18,396 nt of DNA from Halocafeteria seosinensis (lineage: Eukaryota > Sar > Bigyra > Bicosoecida): assembly GCA_001687465.1 (NCBI GenBank), contig LVLI01001444.1:1-18396 (forward strand), in the 5' to 3' direction. Positions 1-8,767 of the stretch are shown in pieces. The notes beneath the pieces were generated by a model that was given only the letters and a program-made list of their open reading frames with translations, did not search any database and was not told the origin of the DNA. The position numbers and the translations under genes are program-made. Position 1 is the stretch's first letter. Each line of letters starts with the position of its first letter.

Positions 1-116
1 ACATTCAAGCATATCAAATTGCATTATCATCGTTAATCTTTCTTTCTGTATGTTTTCTTTTTTTTTATCCTTTATCCCTGATAAGGACACAAATTGTCAC
101 ACAACGGACAGCCGTG

Positions 117-135
117 ACACACACAAATGTGACAG
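117..135 (-). repeat. Inverted copy of the 24-bp flanking repeat (19 nt)
   Basis: The 19 bases read as the reverse complement of 526-544 and of 2013-2031 without mismatch. Part of the sequence is a short CA/GT run, which lowers its information content, but the non-repetitive CTGTCACATTT part is shared as well. Confidence 0.6.
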
Positions 136-525
136 AACGTACCACGACCGTGGACATTCAAACTCAGGGCGATAACATACGAAATGATGAAAATATTGTT
201 TTCGTCGATGCATCATCCAGTACAGTATTTTATACTCTAGATCTAATGGAGTTCTACGAAATGGAATCTATACTCACGTACGGGGGAAGAAAAGAAGAAG
301 AGGGCTCGCAAACGCACCATCTCGAGAAGATAAAAGAGCTGCAAGTGAAATCCCCATGGATTTATGTAAATAGACAGTCAAAGGAATCCCTGTGGTGTCA
401 ATTTAAAGCCACTTGTCGACCTTACAACGCCGTTCTTAGTGCCAAAGACGACTGCGATTTAGCAAGACACCCCACAGGGTCTAAACACTGCAACTGTGTG
501 GTCAACTTCCCGGCCGGTGGGCTAT

Positions 526-549
526 CTGTCACATTTGTGTGTGTGTACT
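526..549 (+). repeat. 24-bp direct repeat, copy 1
   Basis: The 24 bases (CTGTCACATTT followed by a GT run and ACT) are identical to 2013-2036. The recognisable carboxypeptidase relic lies wholly between the two direct copies. A 19-nt inverted copy lies at 117-135. Confidence 0.65.
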
Positions 550-856
550 TGCAAGCTGGCTGGGGTAAGTTTGTTGTCACTGATGCAACAATGATGTTGT
601 CGACAGTATATGAACTAACATTACCGTAATACATTATAATGGTGCAGACTGATTCCCAGAAGGCCGTGGGAGAGAAGCGGACGATCGGCTGCTGTCGAGG
701 ATGAGGACAAAGCCATATCGGGTAAGCTCACTACAGCTAAGTTGCACGACTTAACTCGAGCAGCCTTTATGTTTGGACTACTATTCCTGTTGGGTTTTTT
801 GATGATATTGTACAGTGTTTTTGTTCATCGAAGCCCCAGCTGGCTCTGGATTCAGC

Positions 857-868
857 TACCATATGGTA
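857..868. repeat. 12-bp perfect palindrome at a frame break
   Basis: TACCATATGGTA is its own reverse complement. It sits exactly where the carboxypeptidase reading frame jumps from the PAGSGFSY frame to the ADSSSGYVTND frame. Removing ten bases here would restore one continuous frame. Confidence 0.6.
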
Positions 869-904
869 TGCCGATTCGTCTTCCGGCTACGTGACCAATG
901 ACTC

Positions 905-921
905 GGTCAGTGACGGTCACC
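905..921. repeat. Short 10-bp-offset repeat and hairpin at a second frame break
   Basis: GGTCA occurs at 905-909 and again at 915-919, and GTGAC-G-GTCAC (910-920) can pair on itself. The carboxypeptidase frame shifts here, between the VTNDSV part and the TAYDCYKAI part. Removing ten bases would join the two frames. Confidence 0.5.
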
Positions 922-943
922 GCTTATGATTGCTACAAAGCTA

Positions 944-951
944 TACCGGTA
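944..951. repeat. 8-bp palindrome in a likely 6-nt in-frame insertion
   Basis: TACCGGTA is self-complementary and encodes the Pro-Val pair in KAIPVQQFL. The family pattern, as I remember it, has KAI joined directly to QQFL, so CCGGTA looks like an extra six bases that keep the frame. Confidence 0.35.
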
Positions 952-1957
952 CAACAGTTCCTCCAAGGCTTCAGTGAATACAGGGACCATGACTTCTTCA
1001 TTGCTGGCGAAAATTACGCTCGTGTGTATGTCCCGACGCTGGCGTATCAAATACTTCACCGAGCTGGAAAGAATGGGGATCCACCGGTTAATCTCGATTC
1101 ATGGGTAAGCTAGGCAGGTCTATGATACTTAGTGTCATGGAGACCATATACGCGTTCTCCTTCGGTCTGTTTACAACAGTTGGCAATGGATGCACTGGCA
1201 AGAATACTGGAAGTTGCAATACCAAGTACCGAACAGAATGTCTTGGGAGAAATGGTTTCTATAGTGATGCCCTCATGGAAACAATACAGAAAGAGTGCAC
1301 GGATTGGTTCAATACTTCAACGAGTTGCGAAGCTGCTGTAGCGAAGGCACATCAGTCTATTGGAGCCGTCAACATTTACAATGTCCACGGCAAATGCATT
1401 CTGTCAGATTTGGATCATGAGTATTCCTCGTCGCTGATTTCGGAATTGGAGAAGAAGATCATGAAACAAGCGAAAGCCACGTCAGAGGTGTCAATAATCC
1501 TCAACCTGGCCTGTAGCCAGCGAATCAACAACTAGAAAATGGTCGATCTGCACGAACAAGGTCAATTATACAATTACGCAGGAGGATAAACCAAAGACTC
1601 TATACCCCGACCTGATCAAGAACTATCGGTTGTTGATATACAATGGTGACGCAGACAGCTGCGTCCCATATCTTGACAACGAAGAGTGGACCTCAGGCAT
1701 GGGTATTCCGGTAAAGAGTAGCTGGCGACCTTGGTATGTTAACCATCAAGTTGCAGGATACGTTACCCAATACGAGCAAGAGTTCTATTTCCTTACGGTA
1801 AAGGGAGCGGGTCATGTAAGTACAACACTGCGGATGTATAACCCTCAGTACACCGTATGTTACGTTTTCGTCTTTGAGTTTTCAGATGGTACGTGAATTC
1901 AAGCTGGAGCAGGGATACACGATGGCGTATCGCTTCGTGAATAACCAAGCATTCTAA

Positions 1958-2452
1958 GGGTGTTTTTTCTTTCTTTGAAAGAATGCTTCTTCGAGGCAGC
2001 CAGTTTTGTACTCTGTCACATTTGTGTGTGTGTACTGCTTGTGCAAGTGCAACCATATATGAATGATATTTTTCTGCCACATGAGATAAAACGACACCCA
2101 CTGATACAGCTATTCCAATACGTTGTTTCGTTCTCATTGTGTCGAATTTTGTATCCCGTTTTGTTCCAGTTTAAGACAATTGCTTGGTACCTTCCGAAGG
2201 CTTGTTCCGCAGGTTCCTGGCCGGGACCGGACGGATGTTCGCTACGAGCCCGGGCAGGCTGGGGCGTAGTATTTCGCTTTCTGCACGATTTGTGTGTGCT
2301 ACGCACCCCTTGGCAAGTGGATTCTTTTTTCCTTCCATAGCGAGCTTGTTTATTTCTTGAGCGTGTGTCTGTTAGTTGTGAAAGAAAACAAGGAATTTTT
2401 CCTTTCTGCTAGTTCAACTTACGTGTTTTCTTTTGTTTATTGACGCTATACG
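1958..2452. other. Intergenic region upstream of the RING gene
   Basis: These 495 nt lie between the carboxypeptidase stop and the RING-protein start. They hold the second 24-bp direct repeat (2013-2036) and a T-rich stretch of about 110 nt before the ATG at 2453. The open frames across it encode nothing I recognise, and I see no RNA gene. It probably contains the RING gene promoter and 5' leader. Confidence 0.5.
2013..2036 (+). repeat. 24-bp direct repeat, copy 2
   Basis: Identical to 526-549 over all 24 bases, in the same orientation. It lies 55 nt past the stop of the carboxypeptidase relic, so the two direct copies bracket the relic. Confidence 0.65.
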
Positions 2453-3242
2453 ATGGCTGCCTACCCATTACAGTCCATTTCCGTGCTCTGTGGAAACTGC
2501 AACACGGTCGTTGCTGCTCCACGCGGCCACCCTGTGGTACGATGTGGGAATTGCTCCTCTTTGTTGCAGATTGGAGGCGCTGAACCCATGCAGAATGCTC
2601 CCCCTAGTATTCAAGCCACCTTTATGCAGCAACGCCAGCAACGACGACAGCGTAGTGAAGCCGCTTCGGAAGCGGCTATCGCCTCACTGTATAGGTTCGA
2701 GGCGGGAGAAAACTTTATTAGAAGCAACCAAGAGTGCGCTATATGCGCTGATGGTAAGTTGTTAGGGTTGAGTTACCCTCCGCTAGTGGGCTCGGAAAAC
2801 TTCTCTTCTCGTCCCTTGCAGATTTTCGAGAAGGACAAAGAGTGGCCTGTCTTCCATGTGAGGTAAGTATGGCACGTGGTGGGTGTCCTACAACGGTGCT
2901 TGGGAGCAAGTACTCTACTCTGGATTCTTGCAGCACGGGTTTCATGAGCAATGCGTGGATAAATGGCTCCGGCAGAAAAACACTTGCCCAGTGTGCCGAT
3001 ACGAGTTACCTCGCGCGGAACCCGAACAAGAGGCTCAACAGCAGCCGGGGAACCCGCATATAAACACATTACCCCGAGGAACGCATGCGTACACGCCCCG
3101 CGATCCGTATTTCCTTGAGGACACGCAAGGTAGACCAGTCTATCAGGGCACAAACTACAATCCTCACGGTCCTAGTGCCGCCACCGTACGCATTCATAGG
3201 GTACCCAGACAGCAAGCTGCTGCTGGTTGTGTTATCTCTTAA
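2453..3242 (+). CDS. RING-H2 E3 ubiquitin ligase with N-terminal zinc ribbon and C-terminal CaaX box
   Basis: Three exons, 2453-2753, 2822-2862 and 2934-3242, join in phase (introns 68 and 71 nt) to give 216 residues. The N-terminus has two CGNC pairs (residues 13-16 and 31-34), a small zinc ribbon like those of RNF126-type ligases and LSD1-type proteins. A Gln/Arg-rich linker follows. The RING-H2 finger has C95, C98, C113, H115, H118, C121, C132 and C135, with the typical LPCEHGFHEQC and CPVC spacing, all intact. The tail is polar and low complexity and ends in CVIS, which fits a CaaX prenylation signal; Ser at the last position favours farnesyl. The protein should recruit an E2 and transfer ubiquitin, perhaps at a membrane. 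Substrates are unknown. It converges on PWP2 with 9 nt between stop codons. Confidence 0.88.
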
Positions 3243-3251
3243 AGAGGGTGT

Positions 3252-6200
3252 TCATTCGTCTCGCTCGCTATCCGTTTTCGATTCATGAGTTTGGAAGCTA
3301 TGACAGAGGAAATCGAGAGTATACTTATTGCTATCAACAATTCCTGCGAGTCGATCCTTGTGTAAGGATATCGCTTTTTGCAGCAATCTGAGTGGACCTG
3401 AAAAGTACTGGAGCCGATTGCGGAACGTTGATCCGTGGATTTGGAGAACAGTCAGAGCCCACCGGATATGGTACTCCAAGTAAGATGATTTGGAAATGAT
3501 CTCACTTAGAGCCTGGAGGACCCGATACAGGAAAACAGACGGTATCGCGGAGGCAACTGTTGAGAGCATGCTCATTGGCACGCTGTTAATCGCTTCAATT
3601 ATGTAGGCATGTTCGTTCAAGTGGAGTGCCATCACCAGTGCCTTCGAGCATTCACCTTTCTTAATGACTTTACGGATAGTTTTCGGAGTCACTGTTTCGT
3701 CCAACTCAAAGGGTTCGAAGCTGGTGGTGTCATCTATGGAATAGATGATGAGGCCCTCTGTAGACGCCCCGGCCCAGCTATGACCAGTAGGGGATATGGC
3801 GAGATCCTTCGTTCGTAATTCTGGGGGCGCTCTCCTCTCCGCTGCGTCACCCCGCTTCACACCGGGGAGCGCAGCATCACGCGATTTGTTATTCAGGTTT
3901 TGCTGCCTCTCGAGTGTCTGCATAGAGCCTCCGTGTTCTCCAAGTTGGTCGGAACGTAGTTTGTCCACAATACCGTCCAGGGACCTGCAATGAACACCTT
4001 GCATGTCATGTATAACACACGGCTCAAGAAATTGAGTCTGTATTCCACGTACCTGTTGTGACTTATTTGGAACTTGCAAATCAGCAAACGTGCATCTGCC
4101 GCGTAGAGGCAGACAAATCTAGAACGCCCACCAGCCAGGATACACTTCCCATCCGCCGTGTACGCAATAGACGAGAAATGCTTTCCTTCGGAACTGTTCT
4201 TGGCTGTACGTGCTTCATCTTGCCTCCTGCCACCTGCAGCGTCCCACTTTCCGTTTATAATACCCTCGGCTCTTCCCTCCTTAACATTCCAAAAGTGTAA
4301 TTGCCCATCTCGGCTTGAAGAGCACAACTGCTCGCCATCGGGTCTAAACGTCACACTTAGCACATCAGACGAATGATCGAATGACTCGGTCATAGCGCCT
4401 TTACCTTTCCCCCCCGTTGTTCCATCCTGTTTAGTATCTGGTCCACGAGCTTCGTATATGTCCCACAACTTAACAGTATTATCCCAAGAGCCCGATGCAA
4501 GCAGGGAGCTAACGGTGCTGAAAGTAAGACTGGAGACAGGCCCCTCGTGTCCCGCAAGAACATCCAACAAATTGCCTGTCTGAAGATCCCACACATAAAT
4601 CTCATACGGTTCCAACGCTCCTGCACAGACAACTTCCCCGGACTTATCAACAGCCAGAGAAAGAAATTGCACAGGCTCCGGAGTAGTAAGCGTTCTAAAG
4701 TTGCGATAGCGAACAAGGTCAAAAGCTCTAACAGTTCCGTCAAGAGATGCGCTCACAACTGCATGACCTCTTCCTCCCTTTCTCCCCATAAATTCTACTG
4801 CTACAATAGGAGCAGTATGATCCGTAAACGTCACGAAACAAAAGCCCGAATGAGTATTCCATAATTTTAGTTTTCCGTCATCACCGCCAGTAGCGATAAC
4901 TTGACCATCAGGACTATAGGCAACGCAGTTCAGATCTTGATCATGCCCTTGTTGCTTCAGTATATACGTTTCTGTTTGCCATTCCCAAACTAGAAGTTGG
5001 CCTAATTCTGCGCTTCCGAACGCTAACCAATCACCTGTGCAGTTAATCGTAGACGTGTTAATTTGGCGCTGAGAAATGGATAAAGTATGTATCGGTTCAA
5101 TATCCGGGGTTGTATAAATACCAAAAACGCCTGAACTGAACCCGACAACCAACAGACCTTTGTTCTGGTGGAAATCGACGGATATAACGCGAGCGTGGTC
5201 CATGTTAAAATAGTGTTTATCCTTGAGACTCCATGTTCCTCTGGCAATATTTAGCAGCACTTCCTGTTCTTCTGTGGTCGAGTCGGTCTTCCTTCTCTTG
5301 GCACTGAGCATAGCAACGGCCTCCTTCGTTTGTTCGGAGACTTCGCTAGCATCGGGTGCAGGCGCTTCACGTTTCCCCCTTAGAGCATCTTGTGGCCTAG
5401 CTGGTGGTGCTCCTTTCACTCGACTCGTCTTGTTCTCACTCTCGCTATCGCGACTTGAAGATTCGTCACTTTCGGCGCTTTCCTCGTCGCTACTTGTATC
5501 ATTGTTCGTATCACCACTGTCCTCACTTTCATCCTCAGCTTCCAGCTCGTTTCCAAACTCCTCCATTGCCGCCTCTGCGGAGAGCTCTGGTTTTTCCTCC
5601 CATTTCCAGGAAAAGACAGCTCCATCGTGACTCACAGTGTATACTAGGTTGTGCTCACCAAAAAATGCTCCCAGAACAGACTCGCGGTGTCCTGATAGTG
5701 TCACTGGGATATAATTCTTGGAATGCGCAATCTTGTAAATCCTCGCAGACAAGTCTTGCGAACCAGTAATGATATAAGCACCCGACGGAGACCAATTCAC
5801 TACCTCGACGTTATCATAGTGCCCAGCAAACGTTCGTAAGAGTTGGAATGGTGCAAACTCGCGTCTCATCGCCGGTGTTTTCCATATTTGAACCTTTTTA
5901 CCAATGGCGATAGCTATCTTTTTGCCGTCAGGGCTAAACTTGACATCTTGGACCCGATGCTTGAAATTAAACCGATGAACAACAACTCGACGCTTGAGAT
6001 TAATGGCCAGCGCGCGTCCATCTGCATTAGTCGAAAGAAACCAACCCCACACGAATTAAAATAATCGAGGGCACGTTACAATTCTGACCCTGTCTTACCT
6101 TCGTCAATGGACAGCACAAGTCGCCCATTCGGAGAAATAGCTATTTTCGCGATGTTTGTCCGATTTTCACACGGCAGCGTGTACGAAGTATGGCTGCAAA

Positions 6201-6397
6201 TCACCATCATATTTCATTGAATAGTTAGACAGACCTTGAACAAGGAGACTCTTGTTTACTCACTCTGTCAATTGGAAGACTGAGATACGATTCCCTACGG
6301 GACTTAATAAGGTGTCGCCCTGCGGTGTGAAGGTCACATTTCCACATTTGTAGACGCTTCCACACAGGTTCGAAAACTTGTATGAAAGAGACCCCAT
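3252..6397 (-). CDS. PWP2: PWP2/UTP1, WD40 protein of the U3 snoRNP small-subunit processome
   Basis: Four exons on the minus strand, 6397-6264, 6193-6099, 6021-4053 and 3984-3252, join in phase (introns 70, 77 and 68 nt) and encode 976 residues, close to the usual size. The start MGSLSYKFSNLCGSVY matches the conserved PWP2 N-terminus, which supports the first two short exons. Two WD40 propellers follow, with conserved landmarks such as GQLLVWEWQTETYILKQQGH, GGDDGKLKLWNTHSGFCFVTF and DGTVRAFDLVRYRNFRTLTTP. Between them lies an acidic, Ser-rich insert (about residues 230-273) and a basic AKRRK patch (near 317) that may be a nuclear signal. After the second propeller comes the SLDG segment and an alpha-helical Utp12-like C-terminal domain. 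PWP2 works in the nucleolus as part of the UTP-B complex in 18S pre-rRNA processing. The frame is intact throughout. Confidence 0.96.
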
Positions 6398-6827
6398 CTT
6401 ATTCTAAACGGTGATTCCTTTAAATTTCACTGAAATCGTCCAAAGAGGCCTTTATCCGACTGCACACAGCTCCCCCGAGTTGTTGACCTTGTGAAATTCG
6501 GGAGTGACACCCGCGGCCTTAATAATCCTTTCTTTTGTGCTGCTCGTGTCCCAAACCAATTCGCTTATTTGCAACCACATTTCTCGACATTTATGCATCA
6601 AATAACAACTCTCTGCCGGACGAACTTGGCTACAATGGAGAGTCCTTGCAGTCGCTGAAACAAAAGATCGATGTCTGGAACTTCAATGATGGCAGCTTAT
6701 TGCCTCACGCTGTATCCACGCCATATGTAGTCATTTGGAACAATTTGATTGAGGATTTTGAGTGTCAATGTGTCATAACGCATAGATCATCCTCTATAAC
6801 TGTATCGATGGTTACAAAGGGAGAACA
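6398..6827. promoter_or_regulatory. Divergent intergenic region between PWP2 and CBP3
   Basis: These 430 nt separate the start codons of two divergently transcribed genes and should hold both promoters and 5' leaders. A 98-codon open frame (6535-6831) overlaps the CBP3 start codon by four bases, but its translation resembles nothing I know and it looks like chance or a leader ORF. I see no clear TATA-type box or RNA gene. Confidence 0.5.
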
Positions 6828-8596
6828 ATGAGTTCTGCAACCTTGACCACTTGGACCTATCGAGGCATGACGTAAGTACTCCAATGCATATTATGGATGC
6901 TTCCACAAGCAAGACGCTGCCAGTAGGTGATTCTGCAGCACCACATACACGAGGATACTGACGATGTGCTGCATCGGCAGATGTCGATGGTATCATCCTG
7001 GTGTTCAGACGTACCGTCAATCGCCAGCGGCAGCAGAGCCAAAAGACCCTTTAGAAGAAGCAGCAGAGAGCAGGAATGAAACTCCATACAGGACAGATCA
7101 AGTGGCAACTACAAGTGATTCGGATCAGAATGAAATAGAGACGAAAGATACGTCAAAGTTCGTAGCGATGTTTACGCCCAAACTCAAGAAGAAAGAAATT
7201 CAGAATGTCAGGAATAACATACCAACACAACGGGTACCAATGTACAAGCCTGTAAGTCCCGCGTTCTTTCCCCAGAGAGCTCAGAGTCAATATATGGAAT
7301 GTATACACTTGAGAGCTGCAGCCGCCATTCACATACAAGGAGAAATTCTTTTATCCGCTACGGAAGGCTATGGGAGCATATAGGTAAGATAAACTGGGAC
7401 TACTGCTATATAGTCTATTTTCTAGATACGAAATCAGAATTGGCCGCCGAACAGTAAATGGGCCATCATGGCAAACAACGCCCGAACAGTATTTCGATCT
7501 TTAGAAGAGCAAGCGACGCAGGATTGCTGGTTCGACGGTGAGTTTGACGTGGCCGAGAGTTCTCAAACTTGTGAATAACCGGGCTCGTGGTTGTGCAGCT
7601 CTAGGTCTCGATCGAACGTGGCTAAATGAGCACAATCTTATTGCGCTTCACGTGTGGGTAGTACATCGGCGACACATGGTAAGGGCATGGGCTATGTGGG
7701 CTGGTAGTGCAGCAGATATGAATGCGGTGTTTGCATCCCAACAGATTGACTTGTACGGGGAGAGAGAATTTAATGGTAGACTAGCAGATAAGGAGTTGTT
7801 TGACTATTTTTGGGAGGATACACAGAGGAGGATTAGGAATGCAGGGGTACGTATCGGGTCGATGGTAACGACAAGTGTGGACACTTACCCGTGAGTCCGT
7901 CCAGGTGGGGGAGGTTTCGGTTAATAAGCAATTAGAGATGGTGCAAAAGGCAACGTTTATGGACATGTTCGAATACGATGCTGGCATCGCTGTTACAGAT
8001 GATGATAATTTAGAATTGGCAGGTGCACTGTTTCGTGGTATTTTTCAGTCTGATGAGAATGTAAATACTGAGACAGTCCTACAACTTGCGGATTGGGTCC
8101 GAGAAGAAGTTTGGAATATTTTAACCCACCCGAAAGAGGACTTTTACCGAGGATGGATAACGTGGTCTCCTGCGTTAGGAGAGACGAAGCAAGGTAAATT
8201 TCGGGCGCGTTCGCTCATATCTGACATGTAGTGTTCCATGCGCTTCCCTTGCAGATAGAGTCGAGCGGCAGAAACAAATGTTCAGAGGAGAGTGGAGGGA
8301 ATCCATCTGGGCTGACGGCAAAATCTACTTTTACAACACAGTTACAGGGGAAAGTACGCAAGAGATCCCTGAAGAAGGATTGTACAGCAAGTAAGTTTAT
8401 GGATCACTTATATTGCCTTCCATTTCCCGTGCGTATGGACTTCATGCAATGTTACAGGCGTCGATGGGCACTCCAAGCTCATGTCAAGAAGCTGGAGGAA
8501 GAAGGTAAAATATCGGCTGAAAAGGTTGAGCAGATACTAGGACCCAATCACAAAGTACCATCGGACTTGCTACAACTTTCTGAAGACTCGCAGTGA
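6828..8596 (+). CDS. Ubiquinol-cytochrome c chaperone (CBP3/UQCC1 family) with C-terminal WW-like domain
   Basis: Nine exons join in phase to encode 415 residues: 6828-6871, 6939-7251, 7322-7383, 7455-7537, 7599-7678, 7745-7846, 7905-8193, 8255-8390 and 8458-8596 (introns 58-71 nt). The first 47 residues have several Arg and no acidic residue, as in a mitochondrial presequence. A polar, probably disordered segment follows. Residues about 125-320 match the CBP3/UQCC1 chaperone domain: LRKAMGAY, ARTVFRSLEEQ, ALHVWVVHRR, FWEDTQRRIRNAG, YDAGI, LAGALFRGIF, and a terminal GWITWSPAL like the human GEVNWRPL. This family helps translate and assemble cytochrome b of complex III. An extra tail (about 325-415) carries a WW-like segment, IWADGKIYFYNTVTGES, whose second Trp is Gln, followed by a charged helix. 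The acceptor at 7454 was chosen because it alone keeps the frame. Confidence 0.88.
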
Positions 8597-8724
8597 ACAA
8601 GTGGCTGTACTTGTAACTTAAGTTGTAACGTTGCCAACTTGTAAAAGCTATCTGACATACTCGGGTAGATTGAAGTTTAGTGAAGTTGAGTTGTGTGGGA
8701 TTGTTCATTGCCTGTCACTCATGC

Positions 8725-8730
8725 AATAAA
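8725..8730 (+). terminator. Candidate polyadenylation signal AATAAA
   Basis: A canonical AATAAA lies 129 nt past the CBP3 stop and 38 nt before the likely ALG11 start. It could end the CBP3 transcript, which would make the two transcription units almost abut. It is a six-base motif, so chance is possible. Confidence 0.3.
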
Positions 8731-8767
8731 AACTAAAAAGCACAAGGTGGTGCTTCCATCGGCAGTA

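Larger units (their letters stand above)
114..647 (+). other. Repeat-bounded open stretch of unknown nature, 5' of the carboxypeptidase relic
   Basis: An open frame runs from a GTG at 114 to a stop at 629, but I recognise no family in its translation and its product has no clear domain, signal peptide or membrane segment. A 19-nt sequence at 117-135 is the exact reverse complement of 526-544, so the stretch is enclosed by inverted repeats, as a small non-autonomous DNA element would be. A good donor (GTAAGT at 565) and acceptor (CAG at 645-647) could define an 83-nt intron, and the bases just before the donor could be the edge of a carboxypeptidase exon. The conserved NGGPGCSS box expected upstream in the S10 family is not found in any frame here. 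It could be 5' exon sequence of the damaged gene, an inserted element, or both. Confidence 0.3.
816..1957 (+). pseudogene. Serine carboxypeptidase (peptidase S10) relic, frameshifted and lacking the catalytic serine
   Basis: Pieces of an S10 carboxypeptidase appear in the right order but in different frames. LFIEAPAGSGFSY (to 859) matches the family's PAGVGFSY box. SSGYVTND (876-902) is +1 to it. FLQGFSEY through GENYARVY (957-1026) is +1 again. GNGCTG and NVHGKC (1180-1410) follow a plausible 75-nt intron (1105-1179). KWSIC, YNGDAD-CVPY and VKGAGH (1537-1815) are in yet another frame. After a 70-nt intron (1816-1885) the tail ends at TAA 1955-1957. The nucleophile in the family's GESYAG motif is Asn (AAT at 1012-1014), while the Asp region (GDAD) and the His (GAGH) remain. 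The N-terminal NGGPGCSS region is missing. Intron signals are still good, so decay looks recent. The family cleaves C-terminal residues in vacuoles or secretory compartments; this copy should be inactive. A mis-assembled or low-quality stretch is the main alternative. Confidence 0.75.

Noticed and set aside
808-894. A frame reading AFMFGLLFLLGFLMILYSVFV suggested a membrane-spanning segment ahead of the carboxypeptidase relic.
   Set aside because: Most of it lies in a T-rich intron end (722-815); the following bases read LFIEAPAGSGFSY in another frame, which matches the S10 family.
5223-5769. Long plus-strand Ser/Leu-rich frames opposite PWP2.
   Set aside because: They are the antisense shadow of the acidic Ser-rich PWP2 insert.
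6535-6831. 98-codon open frame upstream of CBP3.
   Set aside because: No recognisable product; it overlaps the CBP3 start codon and lies in the divergent promoter region.
7258-7383. AAAAIHIQGEIL in one frame suggested an IQ (calmodulin-binding) motif.
   Set aside because: The supported exon (7322-7383) is read in another frame, and 7252-7321 is an intron.
7455-7510. CTT-TAG in CBP3 looked like a programmed frameshift site, because a good open frame before it (PEQYFDL) ran into the stop.
   Set aside because: Using the acceptor at 7452-7454 instead of 7423-7425 removes the need for a shift and aligns the protein with UQCC1 residue by residue.
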